Assembly: GCF_022605525.1 (NCBI RefSeq) | Contig: NZ_JAKQYJ010000002.1 | Span: 248,001-312,000, forward strand | Origin: Porphyrobacter sp. GA68 | GTDB lineage: Bacteria > Pseudomonadota > Alphaproteobacteria > Sphingomonadales > Sphingomonadaceae | Length of the DNA: 64,000 nucleotides | Reading direction: 5' to 3' | Shown here: in pieces, positions 55,631 through 64,000 of the stretch | Layout: every line of letters begins with the position of its first letter | Position numbering within the stretch: position 1 is the first letter of the stretch | The notes under the pieces: generated by a model | What the model saw: only the letters and a program-made list of their open reading frames with translations | What the model was told of the DNA's origin: nothing | The model's database searches: none | Position numbers and translations under genes: made by a program

Positions 55631-56494
55631 ATGCGCACTGGCGTTATCGCAAAGAAAGTGGGGATGACCCGCCTGTTCCAGGAGGATGGACGGCACGTGC
55701 CCGTGACTGTTCTCGCTCTGGAAGAGTGCCAGGTAGTGTCCCATCGCACCGCCGATCGCGACGGCTATTCTGCTGTTCAGGTCGGCGCAGGAACGGCCAA
55801 GCAGAAGAACGTCAACAAGCCACAGCGTGAACACTTCGCGAAGGCTGAAGTTGGCTTGAAGATGAAAGTGGCTGAGTTTCGCGTGAACGACGAGGCAGGC
55901 TTTCTGCCCATCGGTTCAACGATCTCCGCGGAGCACTTCGTCGCCGGGCAGAAGGTCGACATCACCGGCCATACACAGGGCAAGGGTTTTGCCGGCGCGA
56001 TGAAGCGCTGGGGCTTTGGAGGTCTTCGCGCATCGCACGGTGTTTCGCTCAGCCACCGCTCGCACGGGTCCACCGGACAGCGGCAGGACCCCGGCAAGGT
56101 GTTCAAGGGCAAGAAGATGGCCGGCCACATGGGCGACCGTCAGCGCACGCAGCAGAACTTGGAAATCGTCCGCACCGACGCTGAGCGTGGCCTTCTCTTT
56201 GTCAAGGGTTCGGTACCCGGGTCGAAGAACAGCTGGCTGGTTGTCCGCGATGCGGTCAAGTTGCCGCTCCCCGAAGGTGTGCCGACCCCCGGGGTTGTGC
56301 TTGAGCGAAAGGCTGACGCACCGCAGCATGATGAAGCGCCCGCGGGCATCGTAGAGGCCGGCGCCGCTCCCGAGGTGAACTTGCAGGTCGACGCAGCTCA
56401 GCAGGAGCAGCTCGCACAAGAGCAGCAAGCTGGTGCCGGAACCGACACCACGCCGCCGGCTGGTGCGGATACAACCGAAAACAAGGAGGGCTGA
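55631..56494 (+). CDS. rplC: 50S ribosomal protein L3 with long C-terminal extension
   Basis: L3, an early-assembly protein near the peptidyl-transferase centre. Core residues 1-225 carry the L3 signature [20 protein letters not shown] and the QRQDPGKVF loop. Residues from about 230 to 287 are an Ala/Gln/Asp-rich tail ending TTENKEG, not present in E. coli L3 (about 209 residues). I use the ATG at 55631, 7 bases after AGGAG; an ATG at 55625 is too close. Confidence 0.96.
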   Translation: MRTGVIAKKVGMTRLFQEDGRHVPVTVLALEECQVVSHRTADRDGYSAVQVGAGTAKQKNVNKPQREHFAKAEVGLKMKVAEFRVNDEAGFLPIGSTISAEHFVAGQKVDITGHTQGKGFAGAMKRWGFGGLRASHGVSLSHRSHGSTGQRQDPGKVFKGKKMAGHMGDRQRTQQNLEIVRTDAERGLLFVKGSVPGSKNSWLVVRDAVKLPLPEGVPTPGVVLERKADAPQHDEAPAGIVEAGAAPEVNLQVDAAQQEQLAQEQQAGAGTDTTPPAGADTTENKEG

Positions 56495-56497
56495 GCC

Positions 56498-57121
56498 GTG
56501 AAGGTACAGGTTCAGGACCTGAGCGGCGCAGCCGCGGGTGAGATGGAATTGAGCGACGAAGTGTTCGGCGTGGAGCCGCGCGCCGACATTCTCCACCGGG
56601 TTGTCACTTGGCAGCTGTGGAACCGCCGCGAGACGGCGCGCCCGACGCGTGAGCGGTCCGATGTTGCGCGCACCGGCAAGAAGTTCGGCAAGCAGAAGGG
56701 TTCCGGCGGCGCCCGTCACGGCAACCGCGGCGCGCCGATCTTTATCGGTGGCGGCAAGGCGCATGGCGCACGCAAGCGCGACTTTCACATTTCGCTCAAC
56801 AAGAAGGTTCGCGCGCTCGGTCTCAAAATGGCTTTGTCGACCAAGGCCCGCGATGGTCTGGTCGTGGTCGACAGCCTGGACTTGTCGGATGCCAAGACGA
56901 AGGCACTGAAGGCCCGATTCGAGCAGTCCGGTCTGAATGGCAAGGTGCTGGTGATCGACGGTGACAACGCCAGCGAAAGCTTCCGCCTTGCCGCGCGTAA
57001 CCTGCCGGGGATCAACGTGCTTCCGGCAGTTGGCGCGAATGTTTACGACATCCTGAAGCATGACACGCTGGTTCTCACCAAAGATGCGGTCGCGAAGCTG
57101 GAGGCACGTTTCAATGGCTAA
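56498..57121 (+). CDS. rplD: 50S ribosomal protein L4
   Basis: A 207-residue L4 that lines the exit tunnel and represses the S10 operon in E. coli. It starts at GTG ([14 protein letters not shown]) and contains the [23 protein letters not shown] loop, given here as [19 protein letters not shown]. It is 3 bases after rplC and overlaps rplW by 8 bases. Confidence 0.97.
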   Translation: MKVQVQDLSGAAAGEMELSDEVFGVEPRADILHRVVTWQLWNRRETARPTRERSDVARTGKKFGKQKGSGGARHGNRGAPIFIGGGKAHGARKRDFHISLNKKVRALGLKMALSTKARDGLVVVDSLDLSDAKTKALKARFEQSGLNGKVLVIDGDNASESFRLAARNLPGINVLPAVGANVYDILKHDTLVLTKDAVAKLEARFNG

Positions 57122-57428
57122 GAAGCAGCAAACCGCAGCCGCGCGGCATTATGATGTGCTGCTGTCGCCGCACATCACCGAAAAGGCGTCGCTGCTGGCA
57201 GAGCACAATGCGGTGATCTTCAAGGTGGCGGGCGACGCAAGCAAGCCGCAGATCAAGGAAGCGGTCGAAGCCATCTACAACAAGAAGGTGGCGGGCGTGA
57301 ACACGCTTGTCGTCAAGGGCAAGAGCAAGCGCTGGAAGGGTAAGCCCTATCGGCGCAGTGACATGAAGAAGGCGATCGTAACCCTTGCTGAAGGCGAGAT
57401 GATCGACGTCACCGAGGGTGTGAGCTGA
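57114..57428 (+). CDS. rplW: 50S ribosomal protein L23
   Basis: A 104-residue L23 at the exit tunnel rim, docking site of trigger factor and SRP. It contains [16 protein letters not shown] and [16 protein letters not shown]. The ATG at 57114 overlaps the end of rplD by 8 bases. Confidence 0.97.
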   Translation: MAKKQQTAAARHYDVLLSPHITEKASLLAEHNAVIFKVAGDASKPQIKEAVEAIYNKKVAGVNTLVVKGKSKRWKGKPYRRSDMKKAIVTLAEGEMIDVTEGVS

Positions 57429-57432
57429 TCCG

Positions 57433-58269
57433 ATGGCACTGAAGAACTACAATCCGACCAGTCCCGCACGGCGCGGTCTGATCCTGATCGACAAGTCGGT
57501 CCTGCACAAGGGCGGTCCGGTCAAGGCCCTGACCGAAGGCAAGCGCAAGACGGGTGGCCGCAACAACAAGGGCCATGTGACCTCGCGCGGGATCGGTGGC
57601 GGGCATAAGCAGCGCTACCGCATCGTCGACTTCAAACGTCGCAAGTGGGATGTTCCCGCAACTGTGGAACGGCTGGAGTATGACCCGAACCGCACCGCGT
57701 TCATCGCGCTTATCAAGTATGAAGATGGCGAACTGGCCTATATCTTGGCGCCGCAGCGTCTTGCTGTCGGTGATCAGGTGGTCGCCGGTGAGCGGGTCGA
57801 CACCAAGCCTGGCAACGCTATGTTGCTGGGACAGATGCCAGTTGGGACCATTATCCACAATGTGGAGATGAAGCCGGGCAAGGGCGGCCAGATCGCCCGT
57901 AGTGCGGGTGCATATGTGCAGCTTGTGGGTCGCGATCGCGGAATGGTGATCGTGCGCCTCAACTCGGGCGAGCAGCGCTATCTGCCGGCCAGCTGCATGG
58001 GTACGGTCGGCGCGGTGTCAAATCCCGACAACCAGAACCAGAATTTCGGAAAGGCGGGCCGCACCCGCTGGAAGGGCCGACGTCCCTTGACACGCGGTGT
58101 GGCCAAGAACCCGGTCGATCACCCTCACGGTGGCGGCGAAGGCAAGACGTCTGGTGGGCGGCATCCGGTCACGCCTTGGGGCAAGCCGACCAAGGGTGCC
58201 CGCACTCGTCACAACAAGCGCACGGATAAGTACATCATCCGCTCGCGCCACACTAAGAAGAAGGGGTAA
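57433..58269 (+). CDS. rplB: 50S ribosomal protein L2
   Basis: A 278-residue L2, needed for subunit association and peptidyl transfer. It starts [18 protein letters not shown] and has the C-terminal signature [20 protein letters not shown] with the critical His. It is 4 bases after rplW. Confidence 0.98.
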   Translation: MALKNYNPTSPARRGLILIDKSVLHKGGPVKALTEGKRKTGGRNNKGHVTSRGIGGGHKQRYRIVDFKRRKWDVPATVERLEYDPNRTAFIALIKYEDGELAYILAPQRLAVGDQVVAGERVDTKPGNAMLLGQMPVGTIIHNVEMKPGKGGQIARSAGAYVQLVGRDRGMVIVRLNSGEQRYLPASCMGTVGAVSNPDNQNQNFGKAGRTRWKGRRPLTRGVAKNPVDHPHGGGEGKTSGGRHPVTPWGKPTKGARTRHNKRTDKYIIRSRHTKKKG

Positions 58270-58275
58270 GGGCAC

Positions 58276-58551
58276 ATGGCTCGTTCCGTCTGGAAAGGCC
58301 CGTTTGTCGAGCTCAGCCTTTTGAAAAAGGCCGAGGAGGCGCATGACAAGGGTGCTCGCGCGCCGATCAAGACATGGTCGCGCCGGTCGACCATCCTGCC
58401 GCAGTTCGTCGGGCTGACGTTCAACGTTTACAACGGTCGTAAATTCATTCCCGTAGCGGTCAGCGAGGAAATGGTCGGGCACAAACTTGGCGAGTTCTCG
58501 CCAACCCGGACTTTCCCCGGCCACGCCGCCGACAAGAAGGGCAAGCGCTGA
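58276..58551 (+). CDS. rpsS: 30S ribosomal protein S19
   Basis: A 91-residue S19 in the 30S head, starting [20 protein letters not shown] and containing [19 protein letters not shown]. Its stop overlaps the start of rplV by one base (TGATG). Confidence 0.98.
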   Translation: MARSVWKGPFVELSLLKKAEEAHDKGARAPIKTWSRRSTILPQFVGLTFNVYNGRKFIPVAVSEEMVGHKLGEFSPTRTFPGHAADKKGKR

Positions 58552-58928
58552 TGGGCAAGGTCAAGGCACCGCGCCGTGTTGCGGATAACGAAGCTCTGGC
58601 TGTCGGCACGACTATTCGTGGATCGGCCCAGAAACTGAACCTGGTGGCCGCGCTGATCCGTGGACGCCGGGCTGAGGAAGCGTTGAACATCCTCACCTTC
58701 TCGAAGCGGGCTATGGCGCGCGACGCGCAGAAGGTGCTCGCGTCGGCGATCGCGAATGCCGAGAACAACCACAACCTCGATGTGGATTCCTTGATCGTAG
58801 CGGAAGCATCGGTCGGCAAATCCATCACGATGAAGCGGTTCCACACCCGTGGGCGCGGTAAGTCGACGCGGATTCTGAAGCCGTTCAGCAGACTGCGCAT
58901 CGTAGTCCGCGAGCAAGAGGAGGCCTGA
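58551..58928 (+). CDS. rplV: 50S ribosomal protein L22
   Basis: A 125-residue L22 whose hairpin reaches the exit tunnel. It contains [20 protein letters not shown] and the tip [19 protein letters not shown]. It follows rpsS with a one-base overlap. Confidence 0.97.
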   Translation: MGKVKAPRRVADNEALAVGTTIRGSAQKLNLVAALIRGRRAEEALNILTFSKRAMARDAQKVLASAIANAENNHNLDVDSLIVAEASVGKSITMKRFHTRGRGKSTRILKPFSRLRIVVREQEEA

Positions 58929-58931
58929 TCG

Positions 58932-59627
58932 ATGGGTCAGAAGAGCAATCCGATCGGTCTGCGCCTGCAGATCAACCGTACTTGGGACAGCCGGTGGTAT
59001 GCCGAAGGGCGTAACTACGCGCAGCTGCTCAAGGAAGACATCGAGATCCGCAAGTACATCATCGCGTCTCTGCCCCAGGCAGCGATTTCGAAGGTGGTCA
59101 TTGAGCGGCCGGCCAAGCTGTGCCGCATCTCGATATATGCCGCCCGTCCTGGCGTGATTATCGGCAAGAAGGGCGCGGATATCGAGAAGCTCCGCGGCAA
59201 GCTGGCAACCATGACGCAGAGCGAGGTCAAGCTCAACATCGTGGAAATCCGCAAGCCTGAAGTCGATGCGAAACTGGTTGCGCAAGGCATTGCCGATCAG
59301 CTTATCCGGCGCGTGGCGTTCCGGCGGGCCATGAAGCGGGCGGTGCAATCCGCGCTGCGGCTTGGTGCGGAAGGCATTCGGATCACTTGCGGTGGCCGGC
59401 TTGGCGGCGCTGAAATTGCGCGGGTGGAATGGTACCGGGAAGGTCGCGTGCCGCTGCATACCTTGCGCGCCAACGTCGATTATGCCGAAGCCGAGGCGCT
59501 GACCGCCTATGGCATCATTGGGATCAAATGCTGGATCTTCAAAGGCGAAATTCTCGCCCACGATCCTACAGCGCAGGATCGGCTCATGCTGGAAGCACAG
59601 ACTTCCGGCGTGCGGCCGGCGCGCTGA
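58932..59627 (+). CDS. rpsC: 30S ribosomal protein S3
   Basis: A 231-residue S3 at the mRNA entry. It has [20 protein letters not shown], the KH motif [18 protein letters not shown] and the C-terminal [10 protein letters not shown] block. It is 3 bases after rplV. Confidence 0.98.
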   Translation: MGQKSNPIGLRLQINRTWDSRWYAEGRNYAQLLKEDIEIRKYIIASLPQAAISKVVIERPAKLCRISIYAARPGVIIGKKGADIEKLRGKLATMTQSEVKLNIVEIRKPEVDAKLVAQGIADQLIRRVAFRRAMKRAVQSALRLGAEGIRITCGGRLGGAEIARVEWYREGRVPLHTLRANVDYAEAEALTAYGIIGIKCWIFKGEILAHDPTAQDRLMLEAQTSGVRPAR

Positions 59628-59646
59628 CGCAGGTTAGGGTAAGGCG

Positions 59647-60081
59647 ATGCTGCAACCAAAGAAAACCAAGTTCCGCAAGGCCTTTAAAGGCCGCATCCAT
59701 GGCGATGCCAAGGGCGGGACTGACCTCAATTTCGGCTCCTATGGTCTGAAGGCCCTGGAGCCGGAGCGGATTACCGCCCGCCAGATTGAAGCGGCGCGGC
59801 GTGCGATCACGCGGCATATTAAGCGTCAGGGGCGTCTCTGGATCCGCGTGTTTCCCGATGTGCCGGTATCGAAGAAGCCTGCCGAAGTCCGGCAGGGCAA
59901 GGGCAAGGGTTCCGTCGAGTACTGGGCGGCACGGGTAAAGCCAGGCCGCATTCTGTTCGAACTGGACGGGGTCGGCGGACCGCTCGCGGCAGAAGCATTC
60001 GAACGCGCTGCCATGAAGCTGCCGATCAAGACGAAAGTCGTGGCCCGGCTTGGCGACACTTCACATCTCGGAGGCGAATAA
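59647..60081 (+). CDS. rplP: 50S ribosomal protein L16
   Basis: A 144-residue L16 near the A-site tRNA. It starts [19 protein letters not shown] and contains [20 protein letters not shown] with the usual [16 protein letters not shown]. Its end overlaps the rpmC start by one base. Confidence 0.98.
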   Translation: MLQPKKTKFRKAFKGRIHGDAKGGTDLNFGSYGLKALEPERITARQIEAARRAITRHIKRQGRLWIRVFPDVPVSKKPAEVRQGKGKGSVEYWAARVKPGRILFELDGVGGPLAAEAFERAAMKLPIKTKVVARLGDTSHLGGE

Positions 60082-60293
60082 TGGCTATTGATCAAGTTGC
60101 TGATCTGCGGGCCCGTTCGGACGACCAACTCGCCGAGCAGCTTACCGAGTTGAAGCGTGAACAGTTCAACCTGCGTTTTCAGGCGGCAACCAACCAGCTC
60201 GAGGCACCGTCGCGTGTCCGTGAGGTCCGCCGGACCATCGCCCGCATCAAGACCCTGCAGCAAGAGCGCACTCGCTCTACTGCGCAGGCGTAA
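60081..60293 (+). CDS. rpmC: 50S ribosomal protein L29
   Basis: A 70-residue, helical L29 with the [20 protein letters not shown] signature and the [13 protein letters not shown] end helix. It sits between rplP and rpsQ as usual. Confidence 0.97.
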   Translation: MAIDQVADLRARSDDQLAEQLTELKREQFNLRFQAATNQLEAPSRVREVRRTIARIKTLQQERTRSTAQA

Positions 60294-60303
60294 GGACAAG
60301 ATC

Positions 60304-60594
60304 ATGCCCAAACGTATTCTCATCGGCACGGTGACATCCGACAAGACCGACAAGACGGTGACGGTTCTCGTCGAGCGGAAGGTGCGCCATCCGCTTTACG
60401 GCAAGATTATCCGCCGCTCGAAGAAGTATCACGCACACGACGACGGTAACGAGTATCGCGTCGGCGACACCGTGCGGATCGAGGAAACCCGGCCTATCTC
60501 CAAGACGAAGACATGGGCCGTGCTCGATCGTGTGCGGGCGAGCCGCGGCGAAGTCGTGGAAGCTGACATCGAAGAAGCAGGTCGCGCCGCCTGA
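60304..60594 (+). CDS. rpsQ: 30S ribosomal protein S17
   Basis: A 96-residue OB-fold S17, starting [20 protein letters not shown]. The C-terminal part after [19 protein letters not shown] is slightly longer than in E. coli. The ATG at 60304 follows rpmC by 10 bases. A 71-base spacer with a GCCGG...CCGGC hairpin precedes rplN. Confidence 0.97.
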   Translation: MPKRILIGTVTSDKTDKTVTVLVERKVRHPLYGKIIRRSKKYHAHDDGNEYRVGDTVRIEETRPISKTKTWAVLDRVRASRGEVVEADIEEAGRAA

Positions 60595-60665
60595 ACCTTG
60601 CGGCAAGAAATTAGAAGGAACTGCCGGACCGGTTCCGGCAAGCCAAACGAGAAGGAACTGGATCA

Positions 60666-61034
60666 ATGATTCAGATGCAATCCAACCTGGACGTGGCCGA
60701 CAACAGCGGCGCCAAGCGCGTACAGTGCATCAAGGTGCTGGGTGGCTCCAAGCGGCGCACCGCATCTGTGGGCGACGTCATAGTGGTGTCCGTGAAGGAG
60801 GCACAGCCGCGCGCACGCGTGAAGAAGGGCGACGTGCACCGCGCAGTGATCGTCCGCACGAAGAAGGATGTTCGCCGCCCCGATGGCACGGTGATCCGCT
60901 TCGACGGTAATGCCGCCGTGCTTGTAAACAAGAACGAAGAGCCGATCGGCACCCGGATCTTTGGCCCGGTTGTGCGCGAACTGCGTGGGCGCGGCTTCAT
61001 GAAGATCATTTCGCTCGCGCCGGAGGTGTTGTGA
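60666..61034 (+). CDS. rplN: 50S ribosomal protein L14
   Basis: A 122-residue L14 on the subunit interface, starting [20 protein letters not shown] and ending [18 protein letters not shown]. It is the first gene of the part that corresponds to the spc operon. GAGAAGGA precedes the ATG. Confidence 0.98.
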   Translation: MIQMQSNLDVADNSGAKRVQCIKVLGGSKRRTASVGDVIVVSVKEAQPRARVKKGDVHRAVIVRTKKDVRRPDGTVIRFDGNAAVLVNKNEEPIGTRIFGPVVRELRGRGFMKIISLAPEVL

Positions 61035-61354
61035 TGGCTGCTGCCAAGATCAAGAAGGGTGATAGCGTGGTGGTTCTGTCCGGCAAGGACAAGGGCCGGA
61101 CCGGCACGGTGCGTCAAGTGATGCCGAAGGACGGCAAAGTTGTGGTTGACGGCGTGAACATTGCCGCGCGTCACCGCAAGCCAAGCCAGCAGAACCCGCA
61201 AGGCCGGATCGAGCGCAGCGAAGCGCCTATGCACATCGCCAAGGTGGCTCTGGCGGATCCGAAGGATGGCAAGCCCACTCGCGTCCGCTTTGAAGAGCGC
61301 GACGGCAAGAAGGTTCGCGTTGCGGCGCGTTCCGGGGAGACGATCAATGGCTGA
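61034..61354 (+). CDS. rplX: 50S ribosomal protein L24
   Basis: A 106-residue L24, an assembly initiator, with the KOW motif [21 protein letters not shown] use the ATG at 61034 (GGAGG at 61022-61026), which overlaps the rplN stop by one base, rather than the GTG three bases earlier. Confidence 0.97.
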   Translation: MAAAKIKKGDSVVVLSGKDKGRTGTVRQVMPKDGKVVVDGVNIAARHRKPSQQNPQGRIERSEAPMHIAKVALADPKDGKPTRVRFEERDGKKVRVAARSGETING

Positions 61355-61931
61355 GTACACCCCCCGCCTCAAGCAGCGCTACGACGATGAAATCGTGAAG
61401 GTGATGACTGAGAAGTTCGGCTACAAGAACCGGCTCGAAGTCCCCAAGCTGGAGAAGATCACGCTCAACATGGGCGTTGGTGAAGCCAGCCAGGACAAGA
61501 AGAAGGTTCAGACCGCCGCTGAAGAGATGGCGCTGATTGCCGGACAAAAGCCGGTGATCACCAAGGCCAAGAAGTCCATCGCGCAGTTTAAGCTCCGCGA
61601 AGGTATGCCGATCGGGTGCAAAGTCACTCTGCGCCGCGAGCGGATGTACGAGTTTCTGGACCGCCTGGTGACGGTGGCGATGCCACGCATCCGCGATTTC
61701 CGTGGCCTGAATGCTAAGAGCTTTGACGGACGCGGCAATTATGCCATGGGCCTTAAAGAACAGATCATCTTTCCCGAGATCAGCTACGACAAGATCGAGA
61801 AGGTCCGGGGGATGGACATCATTGTAACCACCACGGCGAAGACCGATGAAGAGGCGCGCGAACTGCTGCGTCTGTTCGGTTTCCCGTTCCCTTCCGAGCA
61901 GAAGCAGGAAGAGCAGAAGGAGGCGGCGTGA
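61347..61931 (+). CDS. rplE: 50S ribosomal protein L5
   Basis: A 194-residue L5 that binds 5S rRNA. It contains [18 protein letters not shown], the [19 protein letters not shown] loop and the [20 protein letters not shown] end. The ATG overlaps rplX by 8 bases. A Glu/Gln/Lys-rich tail ([11 protein letters not shown]) extends beyond the usual end. Confidence 0.97.
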   Translation: MAEYTPRLKQRYDDEIVKVMTEKFGYKNRLEVPKLEKITLNMGVGEASQDKKKVQTAAEEMALIAGQKPVITKAKKSIAQFKLREGMPIGCKVTLRRERMYEFLDRLVTVAMPRIRDFRGLNAKSFDGRGNYAMGLKEQIIFPEISYDKIEKVRGMDIIVTTTAKTDEEARELLRLFGFPFPSEQKQEEQKEAA

Positions 61932-61954
61932 GCCGCTAAGGAGAGCTTAAGTCC

Positions 61955-62260
61955 ATGGCGAAACTGAGTTCCATCAACAAAAACGAGCGGCGCAAGGCGC
62001 TGGTGAAGCGGTATGCGGCCAAGTACGAGCGGCTGAAGGCCGTGGCTGACGACAAGTCGCTTGACGAAGGCGAGCGGATGATTGCGCGCCTCAAGATGGC
62101 GGAGATACCGCGCAACGCCAATCCCACGCGGGTGCGCAACCGCTGCACCACCACCGGCCGCCCTCGCGGCTATTACCGGAAGTTCGGGCTCAACCGAATC
62201 GAACTTCGCGACCTGGGCAACAAGGGACTTATTCCCGGCCTCACCAAGTCGAGCTGGTAA
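61955..62260 (+). CDS. rpsN: 30S ribosomal protein S14
   Basis: A 101-residue S14 of the long, zinc-free type. It starts [20 protein letters not shown] and lacks the CxxC pairs of the short form; it has [20 protein letters not shown]. It lies 23 bases after rplE. Confidence 0.97.
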   Translation: MAKLSSINKNERRKALVKRYAAKYERLKAVADDKSLDEGERMIARLKMAEIPRNANPTRVRNRCTTTGRPRGYYRKFGLNRIELRDLGNKGLIPGLTKSSW

Positions 62261-62272
62261 GGATCTGACGAG

Positions 62273-62668
62273 ATGGCATTGACCGATCCACTGGGTGATA
62301 TGCTCACCCGCATCCGTAACGGACAGCGTGCGAAGATGGACTCCGTCCTCAGCCCTGCGTCCAAGCTGCGCGCCAATGTGCTGGAGGTGCTCCAGCGCGA
62401 AGGCTACATCCGCGGCTATTCCGAAGACAGCAGCGGCAAGCACAAGGCGCTGCGCATCGAACTGAAGTATTTCGAAGGCGAACCGGCGATCAAGCATGTC
62501 GCCCGCGTGTCGAAGCCGGGACGGCGCATTTATTCCGGCAGCCGCGAACTGCCGACAGTCCGCAACGGCCTTGGTATCACCATCGTGTCCACGCCCCGCG
62601 GCGTTCTTTCTGACGCGGAGGCGCGGACGCAGAAGGTCGGCGGCGAAGTTCTGGCGGAGGTATTCTGA
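62273..62668 (+). CDS. rpsH: 30S ribosomal protein S8
   Basis: A 131-residue S8, the translational repressor of the spc operon in E. coli. It starts [20 protein letters not shown] and ends with [20 protein letters not shown] then the EVLAEVF tail. The stop overlaps the rplF start by one base. Confidence 0.98.
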   Translation: MALTDPLGDMLTRIRNGQRAKMDSVLSPASKLRANVLEVLQREGYIRGYSEDSSGKHKALRIELKYFEGEPAIKHVARVSKPGRRIYSGSRELPTVRNGLGITIVSTPRGVLSDAEARTQKVGGEVLAEVF

Positions 62669-63201
62669 TGAGCCGGATTGGAAAGCGGCCGGTCGCGATC
62701 CCCGGTGGGGTGAACGCCGACATCAACGGCAGCACGCTTGTCGTCAAAGGACCCAAGGGTACTTTGTCGATGGGCCTGTCGGATGACATCGCCTACAAAA
62801 TCGAAGACGGGGGCATCTCCGTTCTGCCCGCCAACGACAGCAAGCGTGCACGCGCGTTCTGGGGCATGCAGCGGACGCTGGTGTCCAACCTGGTTGAGGG
62901 CGTGTCAGAAGGCTTCACCAAAACGCTGGAAATTACCGGCGTTGGCTACCGTGCGCAGGCGCAGGGCAAGAAGCTGCGGCTTCAGCTTGGCTACAGTCAC
63001 GACGTTGAACTGGACGTACCCGAGGGTGTCGAAGTGAAAACGCCAGACCAGACCACGGTCGAAATCAGCGGCATCGACAAGCAGCAGGTCGGACAGTTCG
63101 CGGCGGAAATCCGCGAGTGGCGCAAGCCTGAGCCTTACAAGGGCAAGGGCATCAAATACCGCGGCGAGTACATCTTCCGCAAGGAAGGGAAGAAGAAGTA
63201 A
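62668..63201 (+). CDS. rplF: 50S ribosomal protein L6
   Basis: A 177-residue L6 with two homologous domains, starting [20 protein letters not shown] and carrying the C-terminal signature [20 protein letters not shown]. It overlaps rpsH by one base and is 1 base before rplR. Confidence 0.98.
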   Translation: MSRIGKRPVAIPGGVNADINGSTLVVKGPKGTLSMGLSDDIAYKIEDGGISVLPANDSKRARAFWGMQRTLVSNLVEGVSEGFTKTLEITGVGYRAQAQGKKLRLQLGYSHDVELDVPEGVEVKTPDQTTVEISGIDKQQVGQFAAEIREWRKPEPYKGKGIKYRGEYIFRKEGKKK

Positions 63202-63202
63202 C

Positions 63203-63547
63203 ATGGCCAAGCTATCTCTTTTCGAGCGCCGCCGGCGCCGGGTGCGCACCGCTCTTCGCAGCCGCGGAGGGGCTCGTCCGCGTCTTTCCGTGCACCGCAC
63301 GAACAAGCACATCTATGCCCAAGTGATCGACGACACTGCAGGGCGCACCGTTGCGTCCGCTTCCACTCTGGGCACCGAGCAATCTGGCGCGAATGTCGAT
63401 GCGGCGGTCATGGTGGGCAAGACGATTGCCGACGCCGCCAAGCAGGCAGGCGTGACAAGTGTCGTGTTCGATCGCGGGGGTTACCTCTATCATGGCCGTG
63501 TCAAGGCGCTGGCCGATGCTGCCCGTGAAGGTGGGTTGGAGTTCTGA
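63203..63547 (+). CDS. rplR: 50S ribosomal protein L18
   Basis: A 114-residue L18 that binds 5S rRNA. It contains [20 protein letters not shown] and ends [20 protein letters not shown] plus GGLEF. Its stop overlaps the first possible ATG of rpsE. Confidence 0.98.
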   Translation: MAKLSLFERRRRRVRTALRSRGGARPRLSVHRTNKHIYAQVIDDTAGRTVASASTLGTEQSGANVDAAVMVGKTIADAAKQAGVTSVVFDRGGYLYHGRVKALADAAREGGLEF

Positions 63548-64000
63548 TGATGGCTGATGAAAACAAGACCGACGGGACAACCGAGGTGACGCAAGAGCAG
63601 GTGGCCGCGATTGAAACGTCCAGCCCTGTCAATGAGCAGCCGGTAATCGACAACGCTGGCTCCACCCCGACATCGACGGTTGCGCCGACTGAAGCGGGCG
63701 AGAACCAGTCCGCCGAGGCAGGTGACCCGTCCCAGCCGGCCCGCCGTGGCCGTGGCGACCGCGGTGATCGTGGGGCGCAGCGGGGTCGGGGTCGTGGTGG
63801 ACGTGACGACCGACGTGCACGGCGCGAGGAAGAAGATGACGGCCTCATCGAGAAGCTGGTTCATATCAACCGCGTCTCCAAGACGGTGAAGGGCGGCAAG
63901 CGCTTTGGCTTCGCGGCTTTGGTGGTCGTTGGCGATGGCACGGGCCGCGTCGGCTTCGGCCATGGCAAGGCGCGCGAAGTTCCTGAGGCGATCACAAAAG
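63547..64000 (+). CDS. rpsE: 30S ribosomal protein S5, N-terminal part with long RG-rich extension (runs off window)
   Basis: Only the first 151 codons are present. The conserved S5 core starts at about residue 99 ([20 protein letters not shown]) and continues [16 protein letters not shown] to the edge. Before it is an acidic, Thr/Glu/Pro-rich stretch (1-65), then an RG/RD-rich stretch ([20 protein letters not shown], about 65-84) and a charged linker. E. coli S5 has only about 15 residues before the core. Either of two adjacent ATGs (63547 or 63550) may be used; the first overlaps the rplR stop. Confidence 0.95.
   Translation, partial: MMADENKTDGTTEVTQEQVAAIETSSPVNEQPVIDNAGSTPTSTVAPTEAGENQSAEAGDPSQPARRGRGDRGDRGAQRGRGRGGRDDRRARREEEDDGLIEKLVHINRVSKTVKGGKRFGFAALVVVGDGTGRVGFGHGKAREVPEAITK

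Overview
The window reads as a GC-rich chromosome segment of an alphaproteobacterium, most likely a member of the Sphingomonadales (Erythrobacteraceae or Sphingomonadaceae type). The reasons are a MucR/Ros regulator, 5-aminolevulinate synthase (C4 haem route), a class II DAHP synthase, a UbiK-type protein, an egtBD pair, and spermidine synthesis through carboxyspermidine. The genus is an inference; no rRNA is present. I found no tRNA, rRNA, CRISPR array, insertion sequence or prophage.

Layout. 1-4.4 kb: the tail of a LysR regulator, then a minus-strand block read nfu > nitroreductase > tsaB > rimI > mucR > fur > plsC. 4.5-9 kb: M16 protease and class II DAHP synthase. 9-16.1 kb: ergothioneine genes egtB-egtD, an aspartic protease, trehalose genes otsB and otsA, a Cx5R phosphatase and trxB. 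16.2-18.1 kb: two coupled MAPEG genes and a PLP dehydratase. 18.4-22.2 kb: a polyamine block (carboxyspermidine dehydrogenase, carboxyspermidine decarboxylase, ornithine decarboxylase with a structured leader and an overlapping upstream ORF). 22.3-29.7 kb: USP, metallo-hydrolase, cell-wall hydrolase, hemA, murI, plsY, dprA and a small membrane protein. 29.75-30.2 kb: a GIY-YIG gene between two inverted REP-like repeats. 30.3-36.9 kb: topA, a small response-regulator operon, and lepB-rnc-(small ORF)-era. 36.9-48.1 kb: pgi, a cation exchanger, gor, tspO, ubiK, recO, a protein mannosyltransferase, an S9 peptidase, apaG and a lineage-specific protein. 48.1-50.1 kb: an AT-rich islet with a membrane acyltransferase and an SGNH lipoprotein. 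50.4-64 kb: the str operon (rpsL, rpsG, fusA, tuf) and the S10-spc genes rpsJ through rpsE, which runs off the window.

How genes work together. The ribosomal genes form one co-directional block, with two unusual non-coding inserts: a perfect 32-bp inverted repeat between rpsL and rpsG, and a 263-nt hairpin-rich spacer between rpsJ and rplC. The three polyamine genes together would turn ornithine into putrescine and then spermidine without S-adenosylmethionine decarboxylase. lepB-rnc-era is a chain of overlapping genes. The AT-rich islet looks like a transferred two-part O-acylation module.

No single feature proves a new system. The best leads are the GIY-YIG unit with covarying flanking repeats, the ornithine decarboxylase leader, the ribosomal-operon inserts and the acyltransferase/SGNH islet. 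Start positions below are chosen from family alignment memory and visible ribosome-binding sites. All family names are recognised by eye, not by database search.
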